From: an uncultured Bacteroidia bacterium
GTDB lineage: Bacteria; Bacteroidota; Bacteroidia; Bacteroidales; UBA932
Assembly (NCBI GenBank): GCA_902761655.1
Contig: CACWLD010000011.1
Span: forward strand, 35,600 to 72,944
Direction of reading: 5' to 3'
DNA: 37,345 nt
Shown: piece after piece, positions 1 through 8,255 of the stretch
Numbering within the stretch: the first letter of the stretch is position 1
Layout of the letters: each line of letters opens with the position of its first letter
Notes under the pieces: model-generated
What the model was told of the DNA's origin: nothing
Databases searched by the model: none
The model's input: the letters and a program-made list of their open reading frames with translations, nothing else
Made by a program: the position numbers and the translations under genes

Positions 1-1
1 G

Positions 2-967
2 GAGAAACCCGATCTCATAATCCCGGAAGTGGAGGCAATTGCCACGCCAACGCTGGTGGAACTGGAAAAGGAAGGCTATAACGTCATTCCAACGGCCAAT
101 GCCACCTTCCTCACTATGAACCGCAAAGGCATACGTCAGCTGGCACACGAAAAACTGGGCCTTCCAACTTCCAATTATCGCTTCGCGGCCACGCGCGCGG
201 AGTTCGACGCGGCAATTGCCGCGGTAGGAACTCCTTGCGTGGTGAAGCCTATTATGAGCTCGTCCGGCCACGGGCAGAGCGTATGCAAGACCCCGGCCGA
301 CGCCGACAATTCCTGGAAGATTTCCCAGGAAGGCGGCCGCGCAGGCGGCGGCGAAGTAATAGTTGAAGGCTTCGTGAAGTTCGACTATGAGATTACGCTG
401 CTTACCGTGCGCCACGCCGGCGGCACCACATTCCTGAATCCGGTCGGCCACCATCAAGTGGACGGCGACTACCGCGAGTCCTGGCAAGCCCAGCCAATGA
501 GCCAGAGCGCCTTGGAGCAGGCTCAGGATATCGCCAAAAAGATTACAGATGCCCTGGGCGGCTATGGCATATTTGGCGTGGAAATGTTCGTTTGCGGGGA
601 TAAAGTTCTTTTCAGCGAAGTCTCCCCTCGTCCTCACGACACCGGAATGGTGACTATGATATCGCAGGATCTCTCTGAATTTGCACTGCACGCCCGCGCC
701 GTACTGGGTCTCCCTATCCCCAAAGTTACCTTCTACGGCCCCAGCGCCTCCAAGGCAATCGTTGTAGAAGGAGACACCACTATGGTAGAGTTCGAAAACC
801 TGGACGATGTGCTCTCCGAGCCTGACGTCCAGATCCGCCTCTTCGGCAAGCCGTTCATCAAGGGCCATCGCCGTATGGGCGTCCTCCTTGCCCGCGACGA
901 AACCGTAGAGAAAGCTCTCGCCAAAGTCGAGCGCGCCTACGCCAAACTGAAAGTCAAAGTTCTTTAA
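2..967 (+). CDS. purT: Formate-dependent phosphoribosylglycinamide formyltransferase, C-terminal 322 residues
   Basis: PurT is the ATP-grasp enzyme that formylates GAR with formate and ATP in purine synthesis. The reading frame is open from the first bases of the window ([15 protein letters not shown]), so the gene starts outside it. The GTG at 29 is an internal codon, not a start. About 70 N-terminal residues are missing compared with the roughly 390-residue family. Visible family features are the IVPEIEAIAT-like N-domain segment, the ATP-grasp stretch [15 protein letters not shown], the [11 protein letters not shown] strand and the metal/ATP-binding segment [15 protein letters not shown]. 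The end is normal (TAA at 965-967). A weak hairpin terminator follows. The family assignment is secure; only the 5' end is unknown. Confidence 0.96.
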   Translation, partial: EKPDLIIPEVEAIATPTLVELEKEGYNVIPTANATFLTMNRKGIRQLAHEKLGLPTSNYRFAATRAEFDAAIAAVGTPCVVKPIMSSSGHGQSVCKTPADADNSWKISQEGGRAGGGEVIVEGFVKFDYEITLLTVRHAGGTTFLNPVGHHQVDGDYRESWQAQPMSQSALEQAQDIAKKITDALGGYGIFGVEMFVCGDKVLFSEVSPRPHDTGMVTMISQDLSEFALHARAVLGLPIPKVTFYGPSASKAIVVEGDTTMVEFENLDDVLSEPDVQIRLFGKPFIKGHRRMGVLLARDETVEKALAKVERAYAKLKVKVL

Positions 968-1011
968 TTACGGAATCCATACCGCTAAGTGCTCCCGTCG
1001 TCCTGAAAAAC

Positions 1012-1061
1012 GGGACGTCAAGCGCAAAAACGGGGGTAAAACGCTCCTCTCGTCCCTTTTT
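1012..1061 (+). terminator. Probable terminator after purT
   Basis: GGGACG (1012-1017) pairs with CGTCCC (1051-1056), with an inner AGCG/CGCT pair (1021-1024/1042-1045), and TTTTT follows directly. The stem is short and the loop large, so this is only a plausible terminator. Nothing else was seen in the 112 bp between purT and the convergent gene. Confidence 0.4.
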
Positions 1062-1079
1062 CTGGGGCGTCAGGTGCAC

Positions 1080-1553
1080 CTATACTAGCCGTGGTCTTGA
1101 ATTCCACATTATAAAATTCCCGTAAGCATACATCATATGACAAACAGCGAATCCAGCAGCAAATAGAACTGCTGGCAGATTCTTCCTATCTGCCGCAAAG
1201 AGAATGAGCCCCAAACAGGGCGGAACAGTCAGCAACAGAATTATCCAGGGGGAAACGATACCACTGTAGTACAATACCCACCCAAGATAATAGATTAGAA
1301 TGCAGGTAATCGTCATAATAAGAAGCGGTGAAAGGCTCAACTTGCTCCTCCTTTCATTGATGACAAAGCACAAGCAAGCAACAGAAAGAACTTGAAAGAC
1401 CGATGCAATGACATCTAACACCGGTGTCACCGATTCCATCCTTAATATATCGTCCGGCGCAGGTAAGCCAAACCAAATGAAAGTCGGAATCATGACAACT
1501 AGGAAAAATACCAGCCCCTGGACATCAAAACCAAACCTATACTTCATCTCCAT
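1080..1553 (-). CDS. Small integral membrane protein of unknown function
   Basis: A 157-residue protein I do not recognise. It has an N-terminal segment resembling FxxxMIPTFIWFGLPAPDDILR, then about four to five hydrophobic helices (roughly residues 10-30, 43-65, 72-92, 98-120 and 124-148). This fits a small polytopic inner-membrane protein, of a type I associate loosely with DUF-class four-helix proteins in gut bacteria. No catalytic motif is visible. The start is ATG at 1553, with an alternative ATG two codons in. It is convergent with purT and reads away from the palindrome cluster at 1596-1684, which occupies its promoter region. It holds one of only seven CATG sites seen in the first 31.6 kb and is more AT-rich than its neighbours, so recent acquisition is possible. 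Confidence 0.7.
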   Translation of the reverse strand: MEMKYRFGFDVQGLVFFLVVMIPTFIWFGLPAPDDILRMESVTPVLDVIASVFQVLSVACLCFVINERRSKLSLSPLLIMTITCILIYYLGWVLYYSGIVSPWIILLLTVPPCLGLILFAADRKNLPAVLFAAGFAVCHMMYAYGNFIMWNSRPRLV

Positions 1554-1595
1554 ACCCCAAATATAGTTAATTCCACGAATACGCTTTTGCCCTCA

Positions 1596-1684
1596 TACAA
1601 TTTGGTTCAGAAAAGGGCCGTTTCGTGAACCAAATTGTACTCAGAACCGGTTTTGTTCATCAGAGGGCCCTTTTCTGAACCAAA
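1596..1684. repeat. Two related near-palindromes of a TTTGGTTCA..GGGCC unit
   Basis: Four related half-units alternate in orientation. TACAATTTGGTTCA (1596-1609) is the exact reverse complement of 1626-1639, forming a 44-bp near-palindrome centred on GGCC at 1617. A second palindrome is centred on GGGCCC at 1665-1670, and its right arm (1666-1684) is a perfect 19-bp inverted copy of 1601-1619. The centres are 50 bp apart. The cluster lies immediately upstream of the small membrane protein and could be a regulator-binding region or a dispersed palindromic repeat. Confidence 0.8.
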
Positions 1685-1694
1685 CGATATTCGG

Positions 1695-1760
1695 AGGCGC
1701 GGAGCGCCGACTCAGGGAGTCTGAGGGGAACGCCCCTCAGTCCCCTGGGGGTGCAGGGGG
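1695..1760. other. GC-rich hairpin-forming intergenic stretch
   Basis: Three short perfect hairpins follow each other: GGCGC/GCGCC around 1695-1707, GACTC/GAGTC around 1709-1721, and CTGAGGGG/CCCCTCAG (1721-1728/1733-1740) with loop AACG. A run rich in G follows to 1760. No coding potential is seen. It may be an intergenic repeat family of this genome, but copy number cannot be judged from one window. Confidence 0.5.
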
Positions 1761-1782
1761 ATATATATGCCCTGCTGGGGGC

Positions 1783-1822
1783 ACAAAGCAGAAAGCCCGC
1801 CGAATTGGCGGGCTTCGCTTTG
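1783..1822 (-). terminator. Terminator hairpin directly behind tRNA-Met
   Basis: On the minus strand CAAAGC-GA-AGCCCGCC pairs with GGCGGGCT-TTCT-GCTTTG around a 5-nt loop. It begins at the first base after the tRNA. It would end the rpsL-rpsG-fusA-rpsJ-tRNA transcript. The outer arms 1767-1779 and 1827-1839 extend the foldback into the tRNA (see findings). Confidence 0.7.
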
Positions 1823-1896
1823 TGGTCCCAGCAGGGCATGATCCTGCGACCCCCTGATTATGAGTCAGATGCTCTAACCAACTGAGCTATGGGACC
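1823..1896 (-). tRNA. tRNA-Met (anticodon CAT)
   Basis: A complete 74-nt cloverleaf. The acceptor stem is GGTCCCA/TGGGACC, the D-arm is GCTC..GAGC, and the anticodon stem TCTGA/TCAGG carries loop CTCATAA. The T-stem is GCAGG/CCTGC and the discriminator is A. CCA is not encoded. The paired first acceptor base pair argues for elongator Met over initiator; a lysidine-modified Ile(CAT) is less likely from the acceptor sequence. The T-loop reads ATCATGC instead of TTCRANY, so the usual T54-A58 pair is replaced by A54-T58. It lies 20 bp behind rpsJ and is probably co-transcribed. Confidence 0.9.
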
Positions 1897-1916
1897 CGAT
1901 GAATCAAAGACTGATA

Positions 1917-2222
1917 TCAGACTTTGATCTCAACTTCAACACCTGAAGGCAGCTCGAGCTTCATAAGAGCGTCAACGGTCTTTGCGTTGGACTCTTCGAT
2001 GTCGAGAAGCCTGCGGTAAGAATCAAGTTCGAACTGCTCGCGGGCCTTCTTGTTAACGAAGGTTGAGCGGTTGACAGTGAAGATCTTCTTGTTGGTAGGC
2101 AGAGGAATAGGTCCGTTTACCTTAGCATTGGTAGCTTTCACTGTCTCAACGATCTTAGCGGCTGACTTGTCAACCAGCATATGATCGAATGATTTGAGTT
2201 TAATTCTGATCTTTTGGCTCAT
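1917..2222 (-). CDS. rpsJ: 30S ribosomal protein S10
   Basis: S10 is a small-subunit head protein that also works as NusE in antitermination. The start is set at 2222 ([14 protein letters not shown]...), giving 101 residues, which matches the family. A longer upstream reading would run into fusA and has no S10 homology. Conserved pieces include [19 protein letters not shown] and the C-terminal [12 protein letters not shown]. It follows fusA by 19 bp. In most bacteria rpsJ is followed by rplC of the S10 operon; here a tRNA-Met and a strong hairpin follow, so the S10 cluster is cut after its first gene. Confidence 0.97.
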   Translation of the reverse strand: MSQKIRIKLKSFDHMLVDKSAAKIVETVKATNAKVNGPIPLPTNKKIFTVNRSTFVNKKAREQFELDSYRRLLDIEESNAKTVDALMKLELPSGVEVEIKV

Positions 2223-2241
2223 TCTTTTATTTTTTTCTTTT

Positions 2242-4359
2242 TTAATCTCCATTGTTCTCGATGAACCTGTAACCGCTTCTTTCCACAATACTCTTTGCCA
2301 GAGTAGGAGGAACTTCTGCATAATGGTCAAAGGACATCGTACTTGTTGCGCGGCCTGAAGACAGGGTCCTGAGGACTGTAACGTATCCGAACTGCTCTGC
2401 GAGCGGAACGAACGCCTTTATTATCCTGGCTCCGGTGGACGTTGAATCCATATTTGCTATCTGTCCCCTGCGGCGGTTGAGGTCTCCCACAATGTCTCCC
2501 ATATATTCCTCAGGTGTAACCACCTCAAGGCTCATAATAGGCTCAAGGAGAACCGGATTTGCCTTGGGGCAGGCATTGCGGAATGCCATCCTGGCTGCGA
2601 GTTCGAATGAAAGGGCGTCTGAATCTACCGGATGGAAGGATCCGTCCAGGAGCCTTACTTTCATTGACTGCATCTCGTAACCGGCCAGCACTCCGTTGGC
2701 CATTGCCATTTCAAATCCTTTCTGAACGCAAGGTATGAATTCTTTTGGAATATTGCCACCTTTGACTTCATTTTCGAACTGTAATCCTGAAACTCCTTCG
2801 TCTGCAGGGCCAATTTCTACAATGATATCGGCAAATTTGCCGCGGCCGCCAGTCTGCTTGCGGAACACCTCGCGGTGCTGGCAGGTTCCAGTGATGGCCT
2901 CCTTGTAATTAACGTGAGGAGCACCCTGGTTGATCTCTACGCCAAATTCACGGCGCAGGCGGTCTATGATAATGTCAAGGTGAAGCTCTCCCATTCCGCT
3001 GATGATGGTCTGGCCGGTTTCCTGGTCAGCCTTCACGCTGAAGGTAGGGTCTTCTTCGGCAAGTTTTCCAAGGGCAATTCCAAGCTTGTCCAGATCCTGC
3101 TGGGTCTTTGGCTCCACTGCGATTCCGATAACCGGATCAGGGAATTCCATAGACTCCAGTGTGATCTGATGACCTTCTGAGCAGATGGTGTCGCCGGTGC
3201 GCAGGTCCTTGAAGCCAACCGCCGCGCAGATGTCTCCCGCCTCCACGAACTCAATGGGGTTCTGATGGTTGGAGTGCATCTGATACAGCCTTGACAGCCT
3301 TTCCTTGCGGCCGGAGCGTACGTTGAATACGTACGAACCGGAATCCAGATGGCCGGAATAAACCCTCATAAATGCCAGACGGCCCACGAATGGATCGGTG
3401 GCAATCTTGAACACCAGTCCGCAGAACGGTTCGTCCGCACTTGGCTGGCGTTCAATCTCCTGTCCGCTGCGAGGATTGGTTCCCTTGACTGCGCCCTTGT
3501 CCAGAGGAGAAGGGAGATACCTCATCACGCAGTCAAGCAGGAACTGCACGCCTTTGTTCTTGAAAGAAGAACCGCAGCACGCAGGAACTATCTTCATTCC
3601 GATGGTGCCCTTGCGCAGGGCGGCGATGATCTCTTCCTCAGTGAGGGACTCCGGATTCTCGAAGTACTTCTCCATAAGGTCGTCATCGCACTCTGCAGCG
3701 GCATCCACCAGTTTGTCGCGCCATACGGCTACCTCCCCGAGCATATCCTCAGGAATCTCGCCGTACTTGAAGTTTACAAGTTCTTCGGAAGAATTATAGT
3801 AGATGGCTTTGCGGGAGATGAGGTCAACCAGTCCTTCGAAGGTGTCCTCAGACCCGATAGGCAGGCAAACGGGAACCGCCGTAGCACCAAGCTTGTTGTG
3901 GATGTCTTCCACACAGGCCAGGAAGTCAGCTCCAACCCTGTCCATCTTGTTTATGTACGCAATCTTTGGAACATTGTACTTGTCTGCCTGGCGCCATACG
4001 GTCTCGCTCTGAGGCTGTACGCGTCCAACTGCGCAGAACGTGGCCACAGTTCCGTCAAGAACCCTCAGGGAGCGCTCCACCTCCACGGTAAAGTCTACGT
4101 GACCCGGAGTGTCTATCAGGTTAATCTGGTAGACCTTTCCGCCGTAGTGCCAGAAGGCGGTGGTAGCGGCGGAGGTAATGGTTATACCCCTCTCCTGCTC
4201 CTGCGCCATCCAGTCCATGGTGGCTGCACCCTCGTGAACCTCTCCTATCTTATGGGTCTTGCCCGTATAGTAAAGGATACGCTCTGAGGTTGTAGTCTTG
4301 CCGGCATCAATGTGGGCCATAATGCCGATGTTCCTTGTGTACTGTAAATCCCTTGCCAT
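2242..4359 (-). CDS. fusA: Translation elongation factor G
   Basis: EF-G is the GTPase that drives ribosomal translocation and, with RRF, recycling. The 705-residue length is typical. The GTP-binding motifs are all present near the N-terminus: [13 protein letters not shown] (P-loop), the switch region [16 protein letters not shown] and NKMD. Domains II to V follow, with the domain IV segment VNYKEAITG and the C-terminal [10 protein letters not shown] region. It lies between rpsG (17 bp upstream) and rpsJ (19 bp downstream) in a str-type operon. One CATG at 4216 is among the few in the host sequence. Nothing unusual was seen in the protein. Confidence 0.98.
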   Translation of the reverse strand: MARDLQYTRNIGIMAHIDAGKTTTSERILYYTGKTHKIGEVHEGAATMDWMAQEQERGITITSAATTAFWHYGGKVYQINLIDTPGHVDFTVEVERSLRVLDGTVATFCAVGRVQPQSETVWRQADKYNVPKIAYINKMDRVGADFLACVEDIHNKLGATAVPVCLPIGSEDTFEGLVDLISRKAIYYNSSEELVNFKYGEIPEDMLGEVAVWRDKLVDAAAECDDDLMEKYFENPESLTEEEIIAALRKGTIGMKIVPACCGSSFKNKGVQFLLDCVMRYLPSPLDKGAVKGTNPRSGQEIERQPSADEPFCGLVFKIATDPFVGRLAFMRVYSGHLDSGSYVFNVRSGRKERLSRLYQMHSNHQNPIEFVEAGDICAAVGFKDLRTGDTICSEGHQITLESMEFPDPVIGIAVEPKTQQDLDKLGIALGKLAEEDPTFSVKADQETGQTIISGMGELHLDIIIDRLRREFGVEINQGAPHVNYKEAITGTCQHREVFRKQTGGRGKFADIIVEIGPADEGVSGLQFENEVKGGNIPKEFIPCVQKGFEMAMANGVLAGYEMQSMKVRLLDGSFHPVDSDALSFELAARMAFRNACPKANPVLLEPIMSLEVVTPEEYMGDIVGDLNRRRGQIANMDSTSTGARIIKAFVPLAEQFGYVTVLRTLSSGRATSTMSFDHYAEVPPTLAKSIVERSGYRFIENNGD

Positions 4360-4376
4360 CTATCTAACCGTAGATA

Positions 4377-4795
4377 CTAGAAACGGAAGTGGGCAAATGC
4401 CTTGTTGGCCTCTGCCATCCTGTGCATATCCTCTTTCCTCTTGAATGCACCACCTTCGTTGTTATAAGCTGCAACTATCTCAGCGCAGAGTTTTTCTGCC
4501 ATTGAGTGGCCGGAGCGCTTACGGGCGAACTGTATCATATTCTTCATAGAAAGTGAAACTTTCCTCTCCGGTCTCAACTCAGTAGGCACCTGGAAGTTAG
4601 CTCCACCGATACGGCGTGACTTTACCTCGATCTGAGGGGTCACGTTCTCGAGAGCCTGCCTCCAAATATCTAGAGGAGCCTTGTCAGAATCTTTCATCTT
4701 CTCGCCTACCAAATCAATGGCATCGTAAAAAATAGAATACGCGATACTCTTCTTACCCTAAGTAGAATCCTCTTTTTAGGCTTCGATTTTCTCAT
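4377..4795 (-). pseudogene. rpsG: 30S ribosomal protein S7, with a 58-nt frameshifting deletion
   Basis: S7 nucleates assembly of the 30S head and is essential. The true start is ATG at 4795-4793, giving the canonical MRKSKPKKRILL (4795-4760). The normal next ~20 residues (PDPxFND..LVTRFVNNLMYxx) are absent. Two bases (AG, 4759-4758) follow, then [20 protein letters not shown] resumes from 4757 in another frame. That downstream frame runs intact to the normal C-terminus ([11 protein letters not shown]) at 4377, but a TAG directly precedes it and no ATG appears until MKDSDK. Read from the true start, translation would stop after about 29 codons. The rest of the protein is conserved, so either the assembly lost 58 nt or another rpsG copy exists. 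A true null in this operon would not be expected to be viable. Confidence 0.85.
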
Positions 4796-4824
4796 TTTAA
4801 ATAAAGATAAATAGGTGATAAAAA

Positions 4825-5208
4825 TTACTTCTTAGATTTCTTAGGCCTCTTTGCTCCGTAGAGTGAACGTGACTGAAGACGTCCTTCTACACCAGCAGTA
4901 TCCAAAGCTCCTCTAAGGATGTGGTAACGTACACCCGGAAGGTCCTTTACACGACCGCCCCTTACAAGCACGATTGAGTGCTCCTGGAGGTTGTGGCCTT
5001 CTCCCGGAATGTAAGCGTTCACCTCTTTAGCGTTTGAAAGACGTACACGTGCAACCTTACGCATAGCTGAGTTAGGTTTCTTAGGTGTGGTTGTATACAC
5101 ACGCAAGCATACGCCACGCTTCTGAGGGCAAGCATCAAGGGCACGTGACTTGCTCTTAAGCTCGATTGTCTCGCGTCCTTTGCGAACTAATTGTTGAATT
5201 GTTGGCAT
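4825..5208 (-). CDS. rpsL: 30S ribosomal protein S12
   Basis: S12 lies at the decoding centre and is the streptomycin target. The 127-residue protein starts [12 protein letters not shown] and has the conserved segment [19 protein letters not shown] and the [12 protein letters not shown] loop. The lysines at both classical streptomycin-resistance positions are unchanged, which suggests a sensitive allele. It is the first gene of the rpsL-rpsG-fusA-rpsJ operon, 29 bp before the rpsG start. A clear Bacteroidota promoter lies upstream at 5262-5294. Confidence 0.98.
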   Translation of the reverse strand: MPTIQQLVRKGRETIELKSKSRALDACPQKRGVCLRVYTTTPKKPNSAMRKVARVRLSNAKEVNAYIPGEGHNLQEHSIVLVRGGRVKDLPGVRYHILRGALDTAGVEGRLQSRSLYGAKRPKKSKK

Positions 5209-5261
5209 AAATGATTGTTAGTAAATAATTTATGTTTCTTTACCCCATATTTTAGGGGGTG

Positions 5262-5292
5262 CAAATATACGAATAATCTGACAAAATGCAAA
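5262..5292 (-). promoter_or_regulatory. Promoter of the rpsL operon
   Basis: On the minus strand the -7 box TATATTTG (5262-5269) lies exactly 19 nt after a -33 TTTG (5289-5292), the consensus for the Bacteroidota primary sigma factor. The -33 box overlaps the T-tract of the preceding gene's terminator. Confidence 0.8.
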
Positions 5293-5320
5293 AAGGGGCG
5301 CAACAAATTGCACCCCTTTT
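5291..5320 (-). terminator. Terminator of the 548-residue lipoprotein gene
   Basis: A 13-bp stem (5291-5303 with 5308-5320, one G-U pair) closes a 4-nt loop, and a T-run follows on the minus strand. It starts 20 nt after the stop at 5340. Confidence 0.85.
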
Positions 5321-5339
5321 ACTTATGTATAATAAATAC

Positions 5340-6986
5340 TTACCTTCTGAAGGCTGCGAATTCAACGTCTTTCTTGGCCCTTGCGGCAAGGTCTGCGTTG
5401 GCGTTTGCAAGTGCAAGGTTGGAGTTCATCTCACCCACATTGCCCTGACGGGCCGCTATGATGGCAAGGAGATACTTGACCTTTGGATCCTGGCAGTGTG
5501 CGGTTGCCTTTGCCTTGTCCAGCTGGTTGGTGAGGATATATGCCAGAACGGTGTTGTGGCAGCATCCCGGAACGTTTGCAAGCTCCTGGGCGGCCTTTGC
5601 GTAGTTGCCGTTGAGGATGTCAATGATACCCATATTGGCGTTGCCAATCTCGTCGCCTGCGGCGGAGAAGCAATTTGCAGCGGTAACGAAGTCACCGTTG
5701 CGCATTGCGATGACGCCGGTGGCGTTCTTGAGGTCAGCGTCCTGTGCCTTTACCTTTGCGAACTCGCGCGCGGCCCTTGAGAGGTCTCCGGCCTCGAGGT
5801 AAGCCGCGCCAAGGTTGAACTGGGCCCTGTCGCTTCCAAAGCGGTCGATGGCCTGGTTGTAGATCTGGACCTTCTTGTTGAGGTCGTCTACGAGGGTGGC
5901 TACGTGAAGGAGGGCTTCCTCGTCAAGGACGTTGATGTTGTCGTTGAGAAGGGCCTTGAGCTCGTCCTCAGTGTAGTTCTTGAATTCTACGTTGGCAATG
6001 AAGCGGGCGCGGCGAAGTTCAGGAAGGACCTCTCCCTTGAGCTCCTTGTAAACCTCGGACATATTCTTGATCTCGTTCTCGCGTACGGCGGGGTCGCTGT
6101 ACATAGAAAGGACGCGGAGGATAAGGTCCTTATCCTCAATGTTGGACTTGGAAACGAGCTCCTGGAAGCCCTCCCAGTCCTGACCTATGCTGGATACCAC
6201 GGGATCTCCGGCATCGCGCTTTCCGGTAACGGAAGACCAGGCCTTCTCTGCGGATCCGGCCCTCCTCTCTGAAAGGGTGTTGTTGAGTCTCTGGCCTCCG
6301 TCAGGGGATGCGTATGCCACGATCTCCGTTCCGGCAAGGGTCTTGCGCTCGTTGGCGGCAATCTCGTCCAGGGCGGCCTGGAAGTCCTTTATGGACTGGC
6401 TGGAAAGCTGTGAAGAACGAACGTCTGAAGAATTAATGGTATAGAGGATCTGGCCCTCTTCGGTCATACTGATGATCTCCTGGTAATTGTCGGCCTTGAA
6501 AGGAACCAGGCCGTCCTGCTTTACAAGCATATAGGTGGTGTTGGCGCCGTCAGCCACCTTCCTTGTAGGAAGATATACGTAGCGGCCCTTGTAGCCCACT
6601 CTTCCGCGGAGCTCAAGGTAGCAGTCCTCCATTCCTTCCTGGTATGCGAAGCGTACCCTCTCGGCCACTGTGCCGCCGTCAGAAGGAACCACCTTGAAGT
6701 TGTCCTTTACCTTTTCTCCCTGATAGTAGAGGGTTGTGCCCTCAACCTCTTTGTTGCCATATACTATTACTGGTGTAACCTCCAGGATGGCCTTTGGATG
6801 GAAGTATCCGTCAGGATATGTTACGTTGAGGTCAGCGTTAATCTGGCCTGCGACAACCTCAAGTACGGAAGGGTTGCATTCAACTATGACGTTCTCAGCC
6901 ATCTTGGCCATCTGCTTGGCAGGTGCGCAGGCGACGGTGGCAATGCCCAAAAACGCCAATGTCAATAATTTCAGTGTCTTTTTCAT
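5340..6986 (-). CDS. Envelope lipoprotein with OmpA-like and TPR-like regions
   Basis: A 548-residue predicted lipoprotein. The signal peptide ends in the lipobox ATVAC (Cys20). A beta-rich region spans about residues 30-200. An OmpA-type peptidoglycan-binding-like segment follows around 215-255 (EIVAYASPDGGQRLNNTLSE and RAGSAEKAW), with a Gly-Ala-Ser-Pro strand and an N..LS..RA helix. The C-terminal 170 residues are helical TPR-like repeats (for example AQFNLGAAYLEAGDLSRAAREF). I recognise this architecture from Bacteroidales envelope proteins of unknown function; a role in tethering the outer membrane to peptidoglycan or in cell-surface assembly is inference. It has its own promoter at 7023-7030, shared back to back with the sigma-54 activator, and its own strong terminator. 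Confidence 0.8.
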   Translation of the reverse strand: MKKTLKLLTLAFLGIATVACAPAKQMAKMAENVIVECNPSVLEVVAGQINADLNVTYPDGYFHPKAILEVTPVIVYGNKEVEGTTLYYQGEKVKDNFKVVPSDGGTVAERVRFAYQEGMEDCYLELRGRVGYKGRYVYLPTRKVADGANTTYMLVKQDGLVPFKADNYQEIISMTEEGQILYTINSSDVRSSQLSSQSIKDFQAALDEIAANERKTLAGTEIVAYASPDGGQRLNNTLSERRAGSAEKAWSSVTGKRDAGDPVVSSIGQDWEGFQELVSKSNIEDKDLILRVLSMYSDPAVRENEIKNMSEVYKELKGEVLPELRRARFIANVEFKNYTEDELKALLNDNINVLDEEALLHVATLVDDLNKKVQIYNQAIDRFGSDRAQFNLGAAYLEAGDLSRAAREFAKVKAQDADLKNATGVIAMRNGDFVTAANCFSAAGDEIGNANMGIIDILNGNYAKAAQELANVPGCCHNTVLAYILTNQLDKAKATAHCQDPKVKYLLAIIAARQGNVGEMNSNLALANANADLAARAKKDVEFAAFRR

Positions 6987-7022
6987 TTTATACTATGTTT
7001 TTTTAATATTGTCGACAGCATA

Positions 7023-7030
7023 CAAATATA
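7023..7030 (-). promoter_or_regulatory. -7 box for the 548-residue lipoprotein gene
   Basis: TATATTTG on the minus strand, 36 bp before the start at 6986. No clear -33 TTTG is seen at the usual spacing. Confidence 0.6.
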
Positions 7031-7043
7031 GCCATAAAAATGC

Positions 7044-7051
7044 TATTTTTG
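7044..7051 (+). promoter_or_regulatory. -7 box for the sigma-54 activator operon
   Basis: TATTTTTG (TAnnTTTG) lies 31 bp before the ATG at 7083. It is back to back with the minus-strand box at 7023-7030, so both promoters share about 30 bp and could interfere with each other. Confidence 0.55.
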
Positions 7052-7082
7052 CACAGAATTAATATTTTGACTTGAGTAATAC

Positions 7083-8255
7083 ATGGATTCACAGGAATTA
7101 CAAAAGCTGAAAAATAAGTTCGATATAATTGGCAACGATCCGGCGCTCAACAGGGCGCTGGAAACCGCCGTGGCCATAGCTCCCACAAACCTTACGGTGC
7201 TCATTACCGGAGAAAGCGGAGTAGGAAAGGAAAACATCCCCAAAATCATACATCAGAACAGTCTCCGCAAAAGCGGCAAATATCTTGCCGTGAACTGCGG
7301 CGCAATCCCTGAAGGAACCATCAACGCAGAACTCTTCGGACACGAAAAAGGATCTTTCACCGGCGCCATCGCAGAGCGCAAGGGCTACTTTGAAGTGGCC
7401 GACGGCGGCACCCTTTTCCTTGACGAGATAGGGGAACTCCCCAAGGACACCCAGGCAATGCTTCTGCGTGTGCTGCAGGACGGCGAATTCATCAAGGTTG
7501 GATCCTCTAAGGTGGAGAAGACCGACGTGAGGGTGATCGCCGCTACCAACATAAACCTTATGCACGCGGTAAGCACCGGAAAGTTCAGGGAGGACCTGTT
7601 CTACAGGCTCAACGCCGTCCAGATTACAATGCCTTCCCTGCGCGAGCGCAAGGACGACATCTACCTGCTGTTCCGCAAATTCTCCTCCGATTTCTCTGAA
7701 CGATACGGAATGCGCAAGGTGAACCTCACCCACGACGCCATTGCAATGCTTCGCGACTACAGGTGGCCGGGAAACATCCGCCAGCTGAAAAACGCCGCGG
7801 AATCCCTGACCGCCCTGGAATCCACCAGCATCTCAGGCGACGAGCACAGGATTGAGATTGACACGGAAACCCTGTCCAAATACATTCCCAAGGACGATCC
7901 CAACGCCCTTCCCGCCCTTGTATCCGCTCCCCAGAGCAGTATGAGCTCAGATGACAAGCAAATGATTGTCAAGGCTTTGCTGGACCTCAAGCAGGAAGTG
8001 GACCGCCTCAAGAGCATAGTGGCCTCTAACACCATAAAGCAGGCGGAACCCCAGATCCAGGAGCCCGAGGAAGTGGAATGGCAGGAGCCCGAACACAAGG
8101 AGGAGCCCCAGGAGAACCGCACGCTTTCCATCCAGGAGATAGAAAAAGAGAACATAGCCAGGGCCCTGGAGAAATTCGGAGGCAACCGCAAGCTTGCAGC
8201 CGAAGCTCTCGGCATTTCTGAAAGAACCCTTTACAGAAGACTGAAGAATGAGTAA
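7083..8255 (+). CDS. Sigma-54-dependent transcriptional activator (AAA+ with Fis-type HTH)
   Basis: A 390-residue enhancer-binding protein that would remodel RNA polymerase carrying sigma-54 (RpoN). The AAA+ domain occupies about residues 15-245. It has Walker A GESGVGKE (43-50), the sigma-54 contact loop GSFTGA (90-95, Ser for the usual second-position Ala), and Walker B LFLDEIGEL (D114, E115). A charged, coiled-coil-prone linker spans about 285-350. The C-terminus is a Fis-type helix-turn-helix (KLAAEALGISERTLYRRLKNE). There is no N-terminal receiver, PAS or GAF domain, so its input signal is unknown. The next gene starts 8 bp before its stop, and a LptE-secG run follows; this order is common in Bacteroidales, as I recall. 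Confidence 0.92.
   Translation: MDSQELQKLKNKFDIIGNDPALNRALETAVAIAPTNLTVLITGESGVGKENIPKIIHQNSLRKSGKYLAVNCGAIPEGTINAELFGHEKGSFTGAIAERKGYFEVADGGTLFLDEIGELPKDTQAMLLRVLQDGEFIKVGSSKVEKTDVRVIAATNINLMHAVSTGKFREDLFYRLNAVQITMPSLRERKDDIYLLFRKFSSDFSERYGMRKVNLTHDAIAMLRDYRWPGNIRQLKNAAESLTALESTSISGDEHRIEIDTETLSKYIPKDDPNALPALVSAPQSSMSSDDKQMIVKALLDLKQEVDRLKSIVASNTIKQAEPQIQEPEEVEWQEPEHKEEPQENRTLSIQEIEKENIARALEKFGGNRKLAAEALGISERTLYRRLKNE

Noticed and set aside
4712-4795. Programmed frameshift or translational bypass to restore S7
   Set aside because: Twenty conserved residues are missing from the DNA. No recoding event can supply them, so deletion or assembly error is the simpler reading.
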